A stretch of 64,000 bases of DNA from Dehalococcoidia bacterium. Its GTDB lineage: Bacteria; Chloroflexota; Dehalococcoidia; Tepidiformales; Tepidiformaceae. The stretch lies in contig JADYYG010000004.1 in assembly GCA_020853755.1 (NCBI GenBank), forward strand, positions 1 to 64,000. The letters are read 5' to 3'. The notes under the pieces were generated by a model, which saw only the letters and a list, made by a program, of their open reading frames with translations, made no database searches and was not told the origin of the DNA. The first letter of the stretch is position 1. Every line of letters starts with the position of its first letter. Positions 22,891 to 30,584 of the stretch are shown here, piece by piece. The position numbers and the translations under genes were made by a program.

Positions 22891-25670
22891 AGTTCCACCG
22901 CATCCGGCTGACCGACTACCGGGGCATCCGCCATTGCGAGTTCGAACCGCGGGAGTCCGGTGTCACCGTTATCGAAGGTGAAAACGAGGCCGGCAAATCC
23001 AGCATCGCCGAAGCGCTCTGGCTGGTGTTCGAACAACACGACGACTCGAGCAGCCAGCTCGTGAAGAGTCTCCAGCCCATCGGGCAGGATACGGGCACGG
23101 AGATCGAAGTCGATGTTTCCACGGGACCGTACCGGTTCCGGTACTCCAAGCGATTCCACAAGCAGCACCGGACCGAACTGACGGTCCTGGCGCCGGAACG
23201 GGAGACGCTCACCGGGCGCGAGGCGCACAACCGCGCCAGGGCGATGCTCGACGAGACCATCGATGTGGCCCTCTGGAAGGCGCTGCGTTCGCAGCAGGGC
23301 GTTGAAGACAGCCTCGAACCACCTGCAGCAGGCGAACACCCGTCGCTAGCAGGCGCGTTCGGCGAACGGGAGATGGCGGTGTTGAAGGCGGCGGAGGCGG
23401 AGTTCCTTCGCTACTACACCCAGCAGGGTCGAGAGCGAACGGGCGGAGACGCCGTGAACCTCCCCCGCCTGCGCTCGGCTGAGGAGGCTGCGGGTGCGGA
23501 GGTTTCCCGGATCACGGCCCGCATGGAAGAACTCGAAGCGAAGGCGCAACGTGGCGCGGAACTCGAGAAGGTGCTTGTCGAGACCGCTGCGGCGCTGCTT
23601 CTCGCGGAGGAGCGCTACGCCGGGTTGGCCGCCCAGGACCGGGCGCGCAGCGAGGTTTCGAGCCGGGCGGAGAAGCTCCGCGCGGACTTGCAGGCCCGGG
23701 AGGCCGAGGCGCGGAAGCTGGCGGCTGATGCGGACTATCGCAAGAAGGCGCTCGAAGGCATCGAGCCGCGCAGGGCTGAACTGGCAGCCGAAGAAGCGAA
23801 AGCCGCCGCCCAGGCGCCGCAACTGGAAGCTCTCAGGCAGGCATTTGCGGAGGCCTCGCTGGCCGCGGACCAGGCCGCGACGGCGAAGGTGTCCATCCAG
23901 CAGCAGGCGGCCTTCGCCGATGACCTCGTCACCCTCTCGGGGCGGCAACTCCAGGCGGAACAGATGGCCGAGCGCCTCGACCGCCTGAGGAAGCGCGAGC
24001 CGGAGATTGCGGAACTGGAGCGTTGGCTGGCAGATTGCCGGGTCAACGGGAAGGTTCTGGCAGAACTCGAGACGCTGGAGCGCCAGGTCAATGACCTCGA
24101 GGTGCGCCTGAAGGCCGAAGCCGCGACGGTCGAAATCACCGCCGAGCGGGATGCCGAAATCACCATCATGGGGACCGTCGTGCCGCTGACCGCAGGCCAG
24201 GTGCGCAGCGGCAAGGTCCGTGGCGAGACCGTGATGACGTTCCCCGGAGGCATCACCGTCACCCTTCGCACCGGGTCGTCCGCGCGCGACGTGGAAGCGG
24301 ACCTGCGGAAGAAGCGCGAACTGCTGACCACCAGGCTCGAAGCGGCTGGCGCGACCGATCTCGCTGCCGCGCGTTCGACGCTCCAGGAACGCACCGTGAT
24401 GGACGAGCGGCTCACCCAGTTCACGGCCCAGCGCACGGCAGATCTCCGCGACCTCGGCTCTGCTGATGAACTGGCGGCGAAACTCGACCGCGAGCGCGCG
24501 GCGATCGAAGAGATCCTGCGGAACGCTGGTCTCCAGGACGCCCCGACGGTCGATGAGGCGAAGGCGCGCAGCGTGCGCCTGCAGGCTGATCTCGCTGCCA
24601 GCGAAACCCTGCGCGTTGCCGCGGAACAGGCCCGCGAATCGGCGCGGACGGTGCATGAAGACGGCCAGCGCCAGGCCAGTGCGAACGCGGCGCGGCTCGA
24701 ATCCCTGCGGCACGAACTCGATCGAGCCGAGCAAGACCTGTCGCGCCTGACTGAGCGGCAGCCGGACGAAGAACTCGCCGCGGCGCTGACGGCTGCCGCC
24801 GAGGCCCGGACGGCCGCCGAAGCAGCGCTTTCGGGGGCGTTACAGGAACTCGGCGGCCTTGACGATGTCACTGCAGCACTGCGCGAGGCAAACATAGAAC
24901 GAGAAGGCCTCCGCCAGGCGCAGGGTTCGGCCAGCCGCGAAGAAGCGGGAATCCACGCAGTCCTCGAAGCAGCGGGGGCCGACGGCTTGCATGGCCAGTT
25001 GGTCGCGGCGCGGCAGCAACTTGACGAAGCGAGCGGGGAATGCGCCGCCGCCAGCCGCCGTGCGGCTGGCGCCAGGTTGCTCTTCGAGACGCTCGAACGG
25101 ACCCATGACGAGGCACGCGAGGGTTACTCCAGGCCCCTGAAGGAGCGGATCGAGGCGCTCGGCCGCCGCGTTTATAACGGAACGTTCGAGGTTGACCTTT
25201 CGGAAGACCTCAGCGTGACGGGGCGCAGCCTGAACGGTGTGAAGCTGGAGTTGTCGCAGGTCAGCGTCGGCGGCCGGGAACAGCTCGCCGTCCTGACGCG
25301 CCTGGCGTTCGCGGGCATTGCAAGCCATGACGGGGGCGTGCCGCTGGTTCTCGACGACGTCCTCGGTTGGGCTGACCCCGGACGGCTCGCCGCCATCGGC
25401 CCGGTGCTGGCGGAAGCGGCGGGAACGAACCAGGTCCTGCTCTTCACCTGCTCGCCCGAGCGATTCGCTTCGGTCAGTCCGGCGCGAGTTATCCGGCTGC
25501 CCGGCGGGCAGTGCTCTGAACGAATAGGGCCCGCCGCGGACGAGGAACTTGAGACCGTGCCACCTGTGAAGCCTCGCGCGGCCGCAGCCAGCGTCTCCCG
25601 GCCGGCTGCGCCACAGGGGGCATTCGCCATGTTCGAGACAGATCCAGCCGGAGGCACGCAGGAGGGGTAG
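22887..25670 (+). CDS. SbcC/Rad50-like ATPase with beta-rich insert and no zinc hook
   Basis: A 927-residue SMC-like protein: Walker A GENEAGKSS (31-39), two long coiled-coil arms rich in Ala, Glu, Arg and Leu, an ABC signature VSVGGREQLAVL (about 790-801) and Walker B VPLVLDDVLGWAD (about 818-830). The middle of the coiled coil, where Rad50 and SbcC carry a CxxC zinc hook, has no such motif. Instead residues about 410-465 form a short beta-rich domain (EITIMGTVVPLTAGQV, VMTFPGGITVTLRTG). The C-terminal 50 residues are low in complexity. It is translationally coupled to the SbcD-like gene. It most likely forms a DNA-end-processing complex with it. Confidence 0.82.
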   Translation: MKFHRIRLTDYRGIRHCEFEPRESGVTVIEGENEAGKSSIAEALWLVFEQHDDSSSQLVKSLQPIGQDTGTEIEVDVSTGPYRFRYSKRFHKQHRTELTVLAPERETLTGREAHNRARAMLDETIDVALWKALRSQQGVEDSLEPPAAGEHPSLAGAFGEREMAVLKAAEAEFLRYYTQQGRERTGGDAVNLPRLRSAEEAAGAEVSRITARMEELEAKAQRGAELEKVLVETAAALLLAEERYAGLAAQDRARSEVSSRAEKLRADLQAREAEARKLAADADYRKKALEGIEPRRAELAAEEAKAAAQAPQLEALRQAFAEASLAADQAATAKVSIQQQAAFADDLVTLSGRQLQAEQMAERLDRLRKREPEIAELERWLADCRVNGKVLAELETLERQVNDLEVRLKAEAATVEITAERDAEITIMGTVVPLTAGQVRSGKVRGETVMTFPGGITVTLRTGSSARDVEADLRKKRELLTTRLEAAGATDLAAARSTLQERTVMDERLTQFTAQRTADLRDLGSADELAAKLDRERAAIEEILRNAGLQDAPTVDEAKARSVRLQADLAASETLRVAAEQARESARTVHEDGQRQASANAARLESLRHELDRAEQDLSRLTERQPDEELAAALTAAAEARTAAEAALSGALQELGGLDDVTAALREANIEREGLRQAQGSASREEAGIHAVLEAAGADGLHGQLVAARQQLDEASGECAAASRRAAGARLLFETLERTHDEAREGYSRPLKERIEALGRRVYNGTFEVDLSEDLSVTGRSLNGVKLELSQVSVGGREQLAVLTRLAFAGIASHDGGVPLVLDDVLGWADPGRLAAIGPVLAEAAGTNQVLLFTCSPERFASVSPARVIRLPGGQCSERIGPAADEELETVPPVKPRAAAASVSRPAAPQGAFAMFETDPAGGTQEG

Positions 25671-25700
25671 TTGCCGGGCGCTACTGAGACCAGATATCAT
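25671..25700 (+). promoter_or_regulatory. Candidate promoter of the Zn/Mn ABC operon
   Basis: TTGCCG at 25671-25676 and TATCAT at 25695-25700 are separated by 18 bp. A transcript starting about 7 nt downstream would begin almost at the GTG start codon at 25710, which lacks a Shine-Dalgarno. The -10 overlaps a palindromic box. Confidence 0.5.
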
Positions 25701-25725
25701 CTGCCGTAAGTGATACTAAGTCTCA
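25685..25725. promoter_or_regulatory. Two 15-bp 7-1-7 palindromes, likely metalloregulator (Fur/Zur-type) boxes
   Basis: Box 1, TGAGACCAGATATCA, is at 25685-25699 and box 2, TGATACTAAGTCTCA, at 25711-25725. Box 2 is an inverted repeat of 7+1+7 with one arm mismatch and box 1 one with two. Both have the TGA-N9-TCA frame of Zur/Fur-family operators. Their centres are 26 bp apart. Box 1 covers the candidate -10 and box 2 covers the first codons of the transporter gene, a layout suited to repression when metal is plentiful. Confidence 0.55.
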
Positions 25726-26636
25726 TTAAGCGGGTCGTCGGCGTCTGTTCCCTGGCTTTGGCCGTGAGTCTCCTTGCCACTGCCTGTGTCCCTTCGACGC
25801 CGGCAACGGGCAGCGGGATCGGCGTCGTCGCGACGACCACCCAGATCGGGGCGCTTGTCAGGGCCGTTGCAGGCGACGAGGTTCGCCTCACGGTGCTCAT
25901 CCCGCCGGGGGCCGAAGCGCACGACTTCGAACCCGACCCGCAGGCTGTGAAACGCGTCCACCATGCCCGGCTCGTACTCAAGAACGGCATCGGGCTCGAT
26001 GACTGGATTTTGGGCACGGTGGAAAACGCCGGGGGTGGCGCACGCATCCTCGTGGTCACCGAAGGGGTGCAGATCCTCACGTCGGCCGCCGGCGACGAGG
26101 CTGGTGAAGACGACCCGCATGTCTGGCAGGACCCCGAGAACGTGCGCGTGATGGTCCGGAACATCGCAGCAGCGCTGACGGAGGCAGACCCGGCTCACGC
26201 CAGCGTTTTCGCTGCCGGCGCGGCCGCCTACGACGCCCGGCTCGTGGCGGTGGATGCCGAGATTCGTGCCCTCATCGAAGAGATCCCGCCGCAGAACCGG
26301 AAGATGGTGACCAACCACGACGCTTTCGGGTACTTCATGGCGCGGTACGGCCTCGAATTCGTCGGCGCCGTGTTTCCCGTGGGTTCTGCAGGGAGCCAGG
26401 CTTCAGCGAGGCAACTGGCGGCGCTTTCGAACCTCATCAAGGCGGAGGGAGTCAAGGCGGTTTTCGCGGAGGAAGAGGTTGACCCGAGGGTCGCGCGCGA
26501 GTTGGCGAACGACACCGGGGTTCGTATCGTGACTGGCCTGTACGCCGACTCCCTCGGTCCGCCCGGGAGCGAGGCCGCGACCATCGACGGGATGCTCCTC
26601 GCCAACGCGAGGAAGATCAGCGAGGCGCTGAAATGA
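25710..26636 (+). CDS. Zinc/manganese ABC transporter substrate-binding lipoprotein (ZnuA/TroA family)
   Basis: The 308-residue protein has a lipoprotein signal with LLATAC (Cys26) and the cluster A-I binding-protein fold. Metal-ligand candidates are the His in GAEAHDFEP, the His in DPHVWQDP, the His in VTNHDAFGYF and the Asp in GLYADSLG. A histidine rather than glutamate at the third position favours zinc over manganese. The acidic loop between the first two ligands is short (GDEAGEDD), without the His-rich stretch of many ZnuA proteins. The start is GTG, chosen because it gives the full signal peptide, and it may be leaderless. It overlaps the ATPase gene by 4 nt. Confidence 0.85.
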   Translation: MILSLIKRVVGVCSLALAVSLLATACVPSTPATGSGIGVVATTTQIGALVRAVAGDEVRLTVLIPPGAEAHDFEPDPQAVKRVHHARLVLKNGIGLDDWILGTVENAGGGARILVVTEGVQILTSAAGDEAGEDDPHVWQDPENVRVMVRNIAAALTEADPAHASVFAAGAAAYDARLVAVDAEIRALIEEIPPQNRKMVTNHDAFGYFMARYGLEFVGAVFPVGSAGSQASARQLAALSNLIKAEGVKAVFAEEEVDPRVARELANDTGVRIVTGLYADSLGPPGSEAATIDGMLLANARKISEALK

Positions 26637-27382
26637 GCGATCCGAATGGCGCGCCCCGGCTGGAGATTCACGACCTTTCCGTTCGCTACGGCGCGAACCT
26701 TGCCCTCACGGACGTGAACGCGGCCGTCCCGGCTGGCGCCGTTGTGGGCCTTATCGGCCCCAACGGCAGCGGCAAGAGCACGCTCCTGAAGACCGTCGCG
26801 GGCGTGGTCCGCGCCGCGACCGGGAGCATCACGCTCGATGGCGCGTCCATTCGCGAACGGGCATCACAGGTTGCCTTTGTGCCCCAGCGCGAAGAGGTGA
26901 ACTGGGACTTCCCGGTCTCGGCGCGCGATGTGGTGTTGATGGGTCGCTACCGGACGGTGGGTTGGCTGCGCCGGCCCGGCAAAGAGGACCGCGCCGCTGC
27001 CGATGCCGCCCTCGAGCGGCTCGGGCTGGGAGGGCTTGGCCACCGCCACATCAGCCAGTTCTCCGGAGGGCAGCAGCAGCGCGTGTTCCTCGCCCGCGCC
27101 ATGGTCCAGGATCCGCGCGTCGTCCTCCTCGATGAGCCATTCACCGGGGTCGACGTCCAGAACCGCGGCGTCTTCCACGAGGCGATCCGGGAGTTCGGGA
27201 AGCGCGGTATCACTGTGCTCATCGCCACCCACGACCTCGGCGAAGTGCAGGCGACGACGGACATGGTGATGTGCCTGAACCGGCGCATGGTCGCCTTCGG
27301 GCCAACTGCCTCCACGTACACGGCCGCGAACCTGCGGGCCACGTTCGGCGGCCAGGTGGCCGTGTTCGAGGTGGCCCAATGA
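26633..27382 (+). CDS. Zinc/manganese ABC transporter ATP-binding protein
   Basis: The 249-residue ATPase has Walker A GPNGSGKST (42-50), Q-loop VPQREEVNWDFP, signature FSGGQQQ (143-149), Walker B VVLLDEPFTGVD and the switch His in IATHDLGE. The VPQREEVNWDFPVSARDVVLMGRY block is typical of Mn/Zn importers of the MntB/ZnuC group. It is coupled by ATGA overlaps to both the binding protein and the permease, so the three genes form one operon. Confidence 0.88.
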   Translation: MSDPNGAPRLEIHDLSVRYGANLALTDVNAAVPAGAVVGLIGPNGSGKSTLLKTVAGVVRAATGSITLDGASIRERASQVAFVPQREEVNWDFPVSARDVVLMGRYRTVGWLRRPGKEDRAAADAALERLGLGGLGHRHISQFSGGQQQRVFLARAMVQDPRVVLLDEPFTGVDVQNRGVFHEAIREFGKRGITVLIATHDLGEVQATTDMVMCLNRRMVAFGPTASTYTAANLRATFGGQVAVFEVAQ

Positions 27383-28269
27383 ACTGGGTGACCGAACCGC
27401 TCCAGTACCCGTTCATGCAGCGCGCCCTGCTCGAGATGGCGATTATCGGCGTGCTTTGCGGACTCATCGGCTGCTTCGTTGTCCTCCGCGGGCTTGCGTT
27501 CATCGGTGATGCGCTCGCGCATGCTGTATTCCCGGGGGTTGTGCTGTCGTACATCGCTGGGAAGAGCATCCTCTTCGGCGCGTTCTTCTTCGGGATCCTG
27601 ACGGCGCTGGCCGTGGGCGTGCTCTCGCGCTCGCGCCGAGTGAGTGAGGATTCAGCGATCGGGGTCATCTTCGCCGCGTTCTTCGCGCTCGGCGTGGTCA
27701 TCCTCAGCCGCCAGACCGGTTTCCGGCGTGACCTCGGGTCGCTGCTGTTCGGCAACATCCTGGGGGTCAGCGCAACGGATGTGTGGGTGACGTTCGCCGT
27801 CGCGGTGGTGGTTGTCGGGGTGCTCGTCGCGTTGCTGAAGGAGTTCACCCTCGCCGCTTTCGACCCGACGATGGCGCGGTCGGCGGGCTACCCGGTGTTC
27901 GCGCTCGACCTCCTGCTCCTGCTGCTCGTCGCGGCGACCATCGTGGTCAGCCTGCAGACGGTGGGGAATATCCTCATCCTCGCCCTCGTGGTCACGCCGG
28001 CCGCATCGGCCCGGCTGCTAACGGACCACCTCGGCCGGATGATGGCGGCGAGCACGGCCATTGCCGTTGGCAGCGGTGTTGGCGGGCTGTACATCTCGTT
28101 CCATGCGGCGACGGCCGCGAGCGCGACGGTGGTGCTGACGGCCACGGCAGTGTTCCTGGCGTGCCTGGTGTTCGCGCCGAATCACGGACTCGTGAGCTCG
28201 TACCTGGCGCGGCGGCACGGCCACCACCACGCCCACCACTACCACGCCGGCGAGCAACTCGAGGGCTGA
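27379..28269 (+). CDS. Zinc/manganese ABC transporter permease with His-rich tail
   Basis: The 296-residue integral membrane protein of the ABC-3 family has about eight hydrophobic helices and the family block FVVLRGLAFIGDALAHAVFPGVVLSY near the N-terminus. VGNILILALVVTPAASARLL and the following helix also match. The C-terminus ends in RRHGHHHAHHYHAGEQ, with seven histidines in ten residues, a likely cytoplasmic metal-binding tail. The start codon overlaps the ATPase stop. The tail supports zinc or a similar transition metal as substrate. Confidence 0.88.
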   Translation: MNWVTEPLQYPFMQRALLEMAIIGVLCGLIGCFVVLRGLAFIGDALAHAVFPGVVLSYIAGKSILFGAFFFGILTALAVGVLSRSRRVSEDSAIGVIFAAFFALGVVILSRQTGFRRDLGSLLFGNILGVSATDVWVTFAVAVVVVGVLVALLKEFTLAAFDPTMARSAGYPVFALDLLLLLLVAATIVVSLQTVGNILILALVVTPAASARLLTDHLGRMMAASTAIAVGSGVGGLYISFHAATAASATVVLTATAVFLACLVFAPNHGLVSSYLARRHGHHHAHHYHAGEQLEG

Positions 28270-28311
28270 ACCCTGCAACGTCAGTTCACGGTAGGATTGG
28301 GGTCACAGGAG

Positions 28312-28743
28312 ATGAGCGCCGGGGGGGCTGGCGCACAAGCGGGCATGAACATCTTTTTCGACGTCGACAACACCATCATCACCTGGGACGTGAAGCTCCG
28401 GCCCGGCGTGGAGGAGATCTTCACACGGCTGCGGGAGGATGGGCACACCATCTACCTCTGGAGCGGCATGGGGCCGCGCTGGGAGGTGGTCAAGCGCTTC
28501 GACCTCCACGCCCACATCGCCGACTGCTTCTGGAAGCCGCTGCACAATCACCATGCGCGGATGGCCGAACTCGGTGTCACCGTCCAGCCTGATTACGTCA
28601 TCGATGACCATGTCGAGATCATCCACGCGTTCACCGGGTCGCTTGTGCCAGAACCGATGCTGCCGCTGGACCGGGATCGGGTGATGTGGCGCGTGTACGA
28701 CGAAATCCAGGCCCACTGCGCGCGGCTCGAACAGGGCGCGTGA
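28312..28743 (+). CDS. HAD-superfamily-like hydrolase
   Basis: The product is 143 residues from this ATG. It begins in earnest at MNIFFDVDNTIITWD, where DVDNT is the HAD motif I with the Asp nucleophile and second Asp. LWSGMG could serve as motif II, and DYVIDDHVEII resembles the motif IV aspartates. The fold is small, with no clear cap domain. AGGAG lies only 1 nt before this ATG, so the ATG at 28345 (11 codons on, directly at MNIFF) is an equally good start. The gene converges with the DUF2795-like gene. The substrate is unknown. Confidence 0.68.
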   Translation: MSAGGAGAQAGMNIFFDVDNTIITWDVKLRPGVEEIFTRLREDGHTIYLWSGMGPRWEVVKRFDLHAHIADCFWKPLHNHHARMAELGVTVQPDYVIDDHVEIIHAFTGSLVPEPMLPLDRDRVMWRVYDEIQAHCARLEQGA

Positions 28744-28766
28744 GCGGCGGATCGCCGCGGCCTGGA

Positions 28767-28973
28767 CTAGATCTGCCGGTTTGCTTCGAGCTGCTGCTTG
28801 AGTACTTCGAGCGAGGGGACAGGCTTACCGTTCAGCGAGTCCAGCGCGTCGATGACGTCGTCGTTCGCGTTCTCAGCGAAGGCGAGGTCGACCAGTTCCT
28901 GGCGATCAGGCTGAAGGCCCTGTTCGAACAGGTGCGCGACGAGGCTTTCGATGTCGCTCCAGTTTGCAGCCAT
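28767..28973 (-). CDS. DUF2795-like small protein
   Basis: The 68-residue product MAANWSDIESLV... continues with AHLFEQGLQPDRQELVDLAFAENANDDVIDALDSL and ends SLEVLKQQLEANRQI. The pattern (a short helical bundle with an 'ADR..L...A...' core and a conserved 'LxxLNG/LPD' turn) is like DUF2795 proteins common in Actinobacteria and Chloroflexota. It follows nuoB on the same strand with 61 bp between. No function is known, and the family call is by eye. Confidence 0.6.
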   Translation of the reverse strand: MAANWSDIESLVAHLFEQGLQPDRQELVDLAFAENANDDVIDALDSLNGKPVPSLEVLKQQLEANRQI

Positions 28974-29034
28974 GCCAGACCTCCAGTGGGGGACGGCCGC
29001 CGCGGAGCGCCGCCTGTGCCGTTGGTGTTTGTCG

Positions 29035-29694
29035 TTACTTCGGGAAGACGGGGCCCTTGAGCGGCTTGCCGTAGTCGATGTACGGGGGCCAGAGGGTTTC
29101 GAGTTCCTGGCGAATCGGGTCGCCGTCCGGCAGGTAGCGCTGGAACTGCGGTTCAACATCGCGCCGCACCCAGCCCTTGCCGATCGTGTCGTGCTTGATC
29201 TTGTCCTGCAGGAGCATGAGGCCCGTGAGCAGGGATTCCGGCCGCGGCGGGCAACCCGGCACGTAGACGTCAACCGGGAGCAGGGTGTTAACGCCCGGGG
29301 TGACGCTATAGGCATACGCGAATGGGCCGCCCATGGTGGCGCACCCGCCCATAGCGAGGGCCCACTTCGGTTCCGGCATCTGGAGCCAGATGCGGCGGAC
29401 GGCCGGGGCCATCTTCCAGGTGACGGTGCCCGGGACGAGCAACAGGTCGGCCTGGCGCGGCGATGCGCGGAAGATCTCCGCGCCGAAGCGAGCCATGTCA
29501 TACCGCGGCGTCACCGTCGCGATCATCTCCATGGCGCAGCAGGCGAGGCCGAACATGCACGGCCAGAGGGAAGACCGCCGGGCCCAGTTGAGCACCTGGT
29601 CGACGCTGGTGACGAGGATGTTCTGCTGAACTTCCTCCTCGATGTTGGTGTCGAGCAGGGGGAGCGGTTCGTAGATCTTGTTCGCCTGGGGCAT
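29035..29694 (-). CDS. nuoB: NADH-quinone oxidoreductase subunit B
   Basis: The 219-residue protein has the NuoB signature FGLACCAMEM with Cys52 and Cys53, GGCATMGG with Cys118 and VPGCPPRPE with Cys148. These are the four ligands of cluster N2, the last Fe-S centre before quinone. MARFG and LLVPGTVTWKMAP also match. Unusually, none of the other nuo genes flank it: the neighbours are a zinc-ribbon gene upstream and a DUF2795-like gene downstream. It could complement a complex I operon elsewhere or work in another respiratory or hydrogenase-like complex. TAGACT on the minus strand 9 nt before the ATG suggests its own promoter. Confidence 0.9.
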   Translation of the reverse strand: MPQANKIYEPLPLLDTNIEEEVQQNILVTSVDQVLNWARRSSLWPCMFGLACCAMEMIATVTPRYDMARFGAEIFRASPRQADLLLVPGTVTWKMAPAVRRIWLQMPEPKWALAMGGCATMGGPFAYAYSVTPGVNTLLPVDVYVPGCPPRPESLLTGLMLLQDKIKHDTIGKGWVRRDVEPQFQRYLPDGDPIRQELETLWPPYIDYGKPLKGPVFPK

Positions 29695-29703
29695 GGTTCG
29701 TGC

Positions 29704-29709
29704 AGTCTA
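29704..29709 (-). promoter_or_regulatory. Candidate -10 (TAGACT) for nuoB
   Basis: On the minus strand TAGACT ends 9 nt before the nuoB start codon, giving a leader of a few bases at most. No Shine-Dalgarno is present in front of the ATG. Confidence 0.42.
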
Positions 29710-29761
29710 TCACAATCAGGTGGGCACGATGCCAAGCGGCCCCGGCCCTCGAGGCGATAGC

Positions 29762-29968
29762 TTACCGGCTCCGGCTGAAATGCACTTGCCCGTCGTTAAT
29801 GGGCTCTTCGAGAAAGATGTCGCCGTTACGGATCTTGATGTTGTAACCACAGTCCGGGTTCGTGCAGACCCAGGCCTTGAAGTGGATTGGCGCCCCCTGG
29901 CTCCCGAAATCGCTGAACGGAACCAGGTCGCCATCTTCGCATTTGCGGCACTTTGGAAATTGATACAT
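29762..29968 (-). CDS. Small zinc-ribbon protein
   Basis: The 68-residue product starts MYQFPKCRKCEDGD and contains CRKC near the N-terminus and CTNPDC in WVCTNPDCGYNIKIRNG. The C-x2-C ... C-x4-C arrangement is like a zinc ribbon or rubredoxin-type knuckle. The start has GGGAGG 7-9 nt upstream and a good promoter further up, which supports it as a real gene. The role is unknown. Such ribbons often bind nucleic acid or a partner protein. Confidence 0.68.
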   Translation of the reverse strand: MYQFPKCRKCEDGDLVPFSDFGSQGAPIHFKAWVCTNPDCGYNIKIRNGDIFLEEPINDGQVHFSRSR

Positions 29969-29996
29969 CCCAACGCCCTCCCCAGTATGGGCGGCG

Positions 29997-30026
29997 ATAT
30001 TACGACAAGAGTTTACACAGAGGCAA
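29997..30026 (-). promoter_or_regulatory. Candidate sigma70-type promoter for the zinc-ribbon gene
   Basis: On the minus strand TTGCCT (30026-30021) and TAATAT (30002-29997) are separated by 18 bp. The predicted start lies about 20 nt before the ATG, leaving room for the GGGAGG ribosome site. This is the best-matched promoter on the minus strand of the window. Confidence 0.6.
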
Positions 30027-30105
30027 TGATCTGGCCGTCGCGCGGTTACAAACCTGCTGCCCATGGGAACACGCCGCCCTGCCGTGTGAACCGGAGAGGC
30101 CGGGC

Positions 30106-30561
30106 TCAGGCCCTGACGGCCGCGGCCGCTTTCATGTCCTTCATGAGGATGTCCATATCCTCCTGCGGGATCTTATGGAGGTTCCCCTGGTAAGCGAGCG
30201 TCCAGTTCGCGCGAGGCCATTTCTGCGTCCAGCTGAAGCGCTCGTGGTAGGGCTCGGCGTCGAGCCATTGCGCTTCGTCGAGGGCGATGACCGTCTCGAT
30301 CCCGGCCCGGAACGGGTACATCTCGTTCGGCTTCTTGTCCGATTGCCAGATGCGCGTGTGCTCTTCGACGACCGGCGTGGTCACACGGGCAATGGCGGCG
30401 AACTGCTTCCGCCCGGTGACGTAGAAAGCGAGCAGGTCACCGGGCTGGATGCTGTTGGCCATGTTGCGCCGCGTGCTCTTGAAGCCGTGGCGCGTGAACC
30501 CCATTTCCCGCGTTTTGCCGAAGATCTCGGGTCCTCCGACGACGATCCAGTTTTCTGCCAT
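30106..30561 (-). CDS. EVE/PUA-like domain protein
   Basis: The 151-residue protein has the EVE pattern: ENWIVVGGPEIFGKTREMGFTRHG at the start, RRNMANSIQPGDLLAFYVTGRKQFAAIARV in the middle (the strand pair around 'GDLLAFYVT' is typical) and YPFRAGIETV. EVE and YTH-like PUA-fold domains bind modified bases in DNA or RNA. This one is stand-alone, not fused to a restriction enzyme. It starts 23 nt after ribD on the same strand, probably in one transcript. No helicase or methylase gene is near. Confidence 0.78.
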   Translation of the reverse strand: MAENWIVVGGPEIFGKTREMGFTRHGFKSTRRNMANSIQPGDLLAFYVTGRKQFAAIARVTTPVVEEHTRIWQSDKKPNEMYPFRAGIETVIALDEAQWLDAEPYHERFSWTQKWPRANWTLAYQGNLHKIPQEDMDILMKDMKAAAAVRA

Positions 30562-30584
30562 GGCTGTGCCCCCTTGGCCGTGCT

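Noticed and set aside
23346-24734. 462-codon minus-strand frame opposite the SbcC-like gene
   Set aside because: Composition is that of reversed coiled-coil codons, with no domain or start signal.
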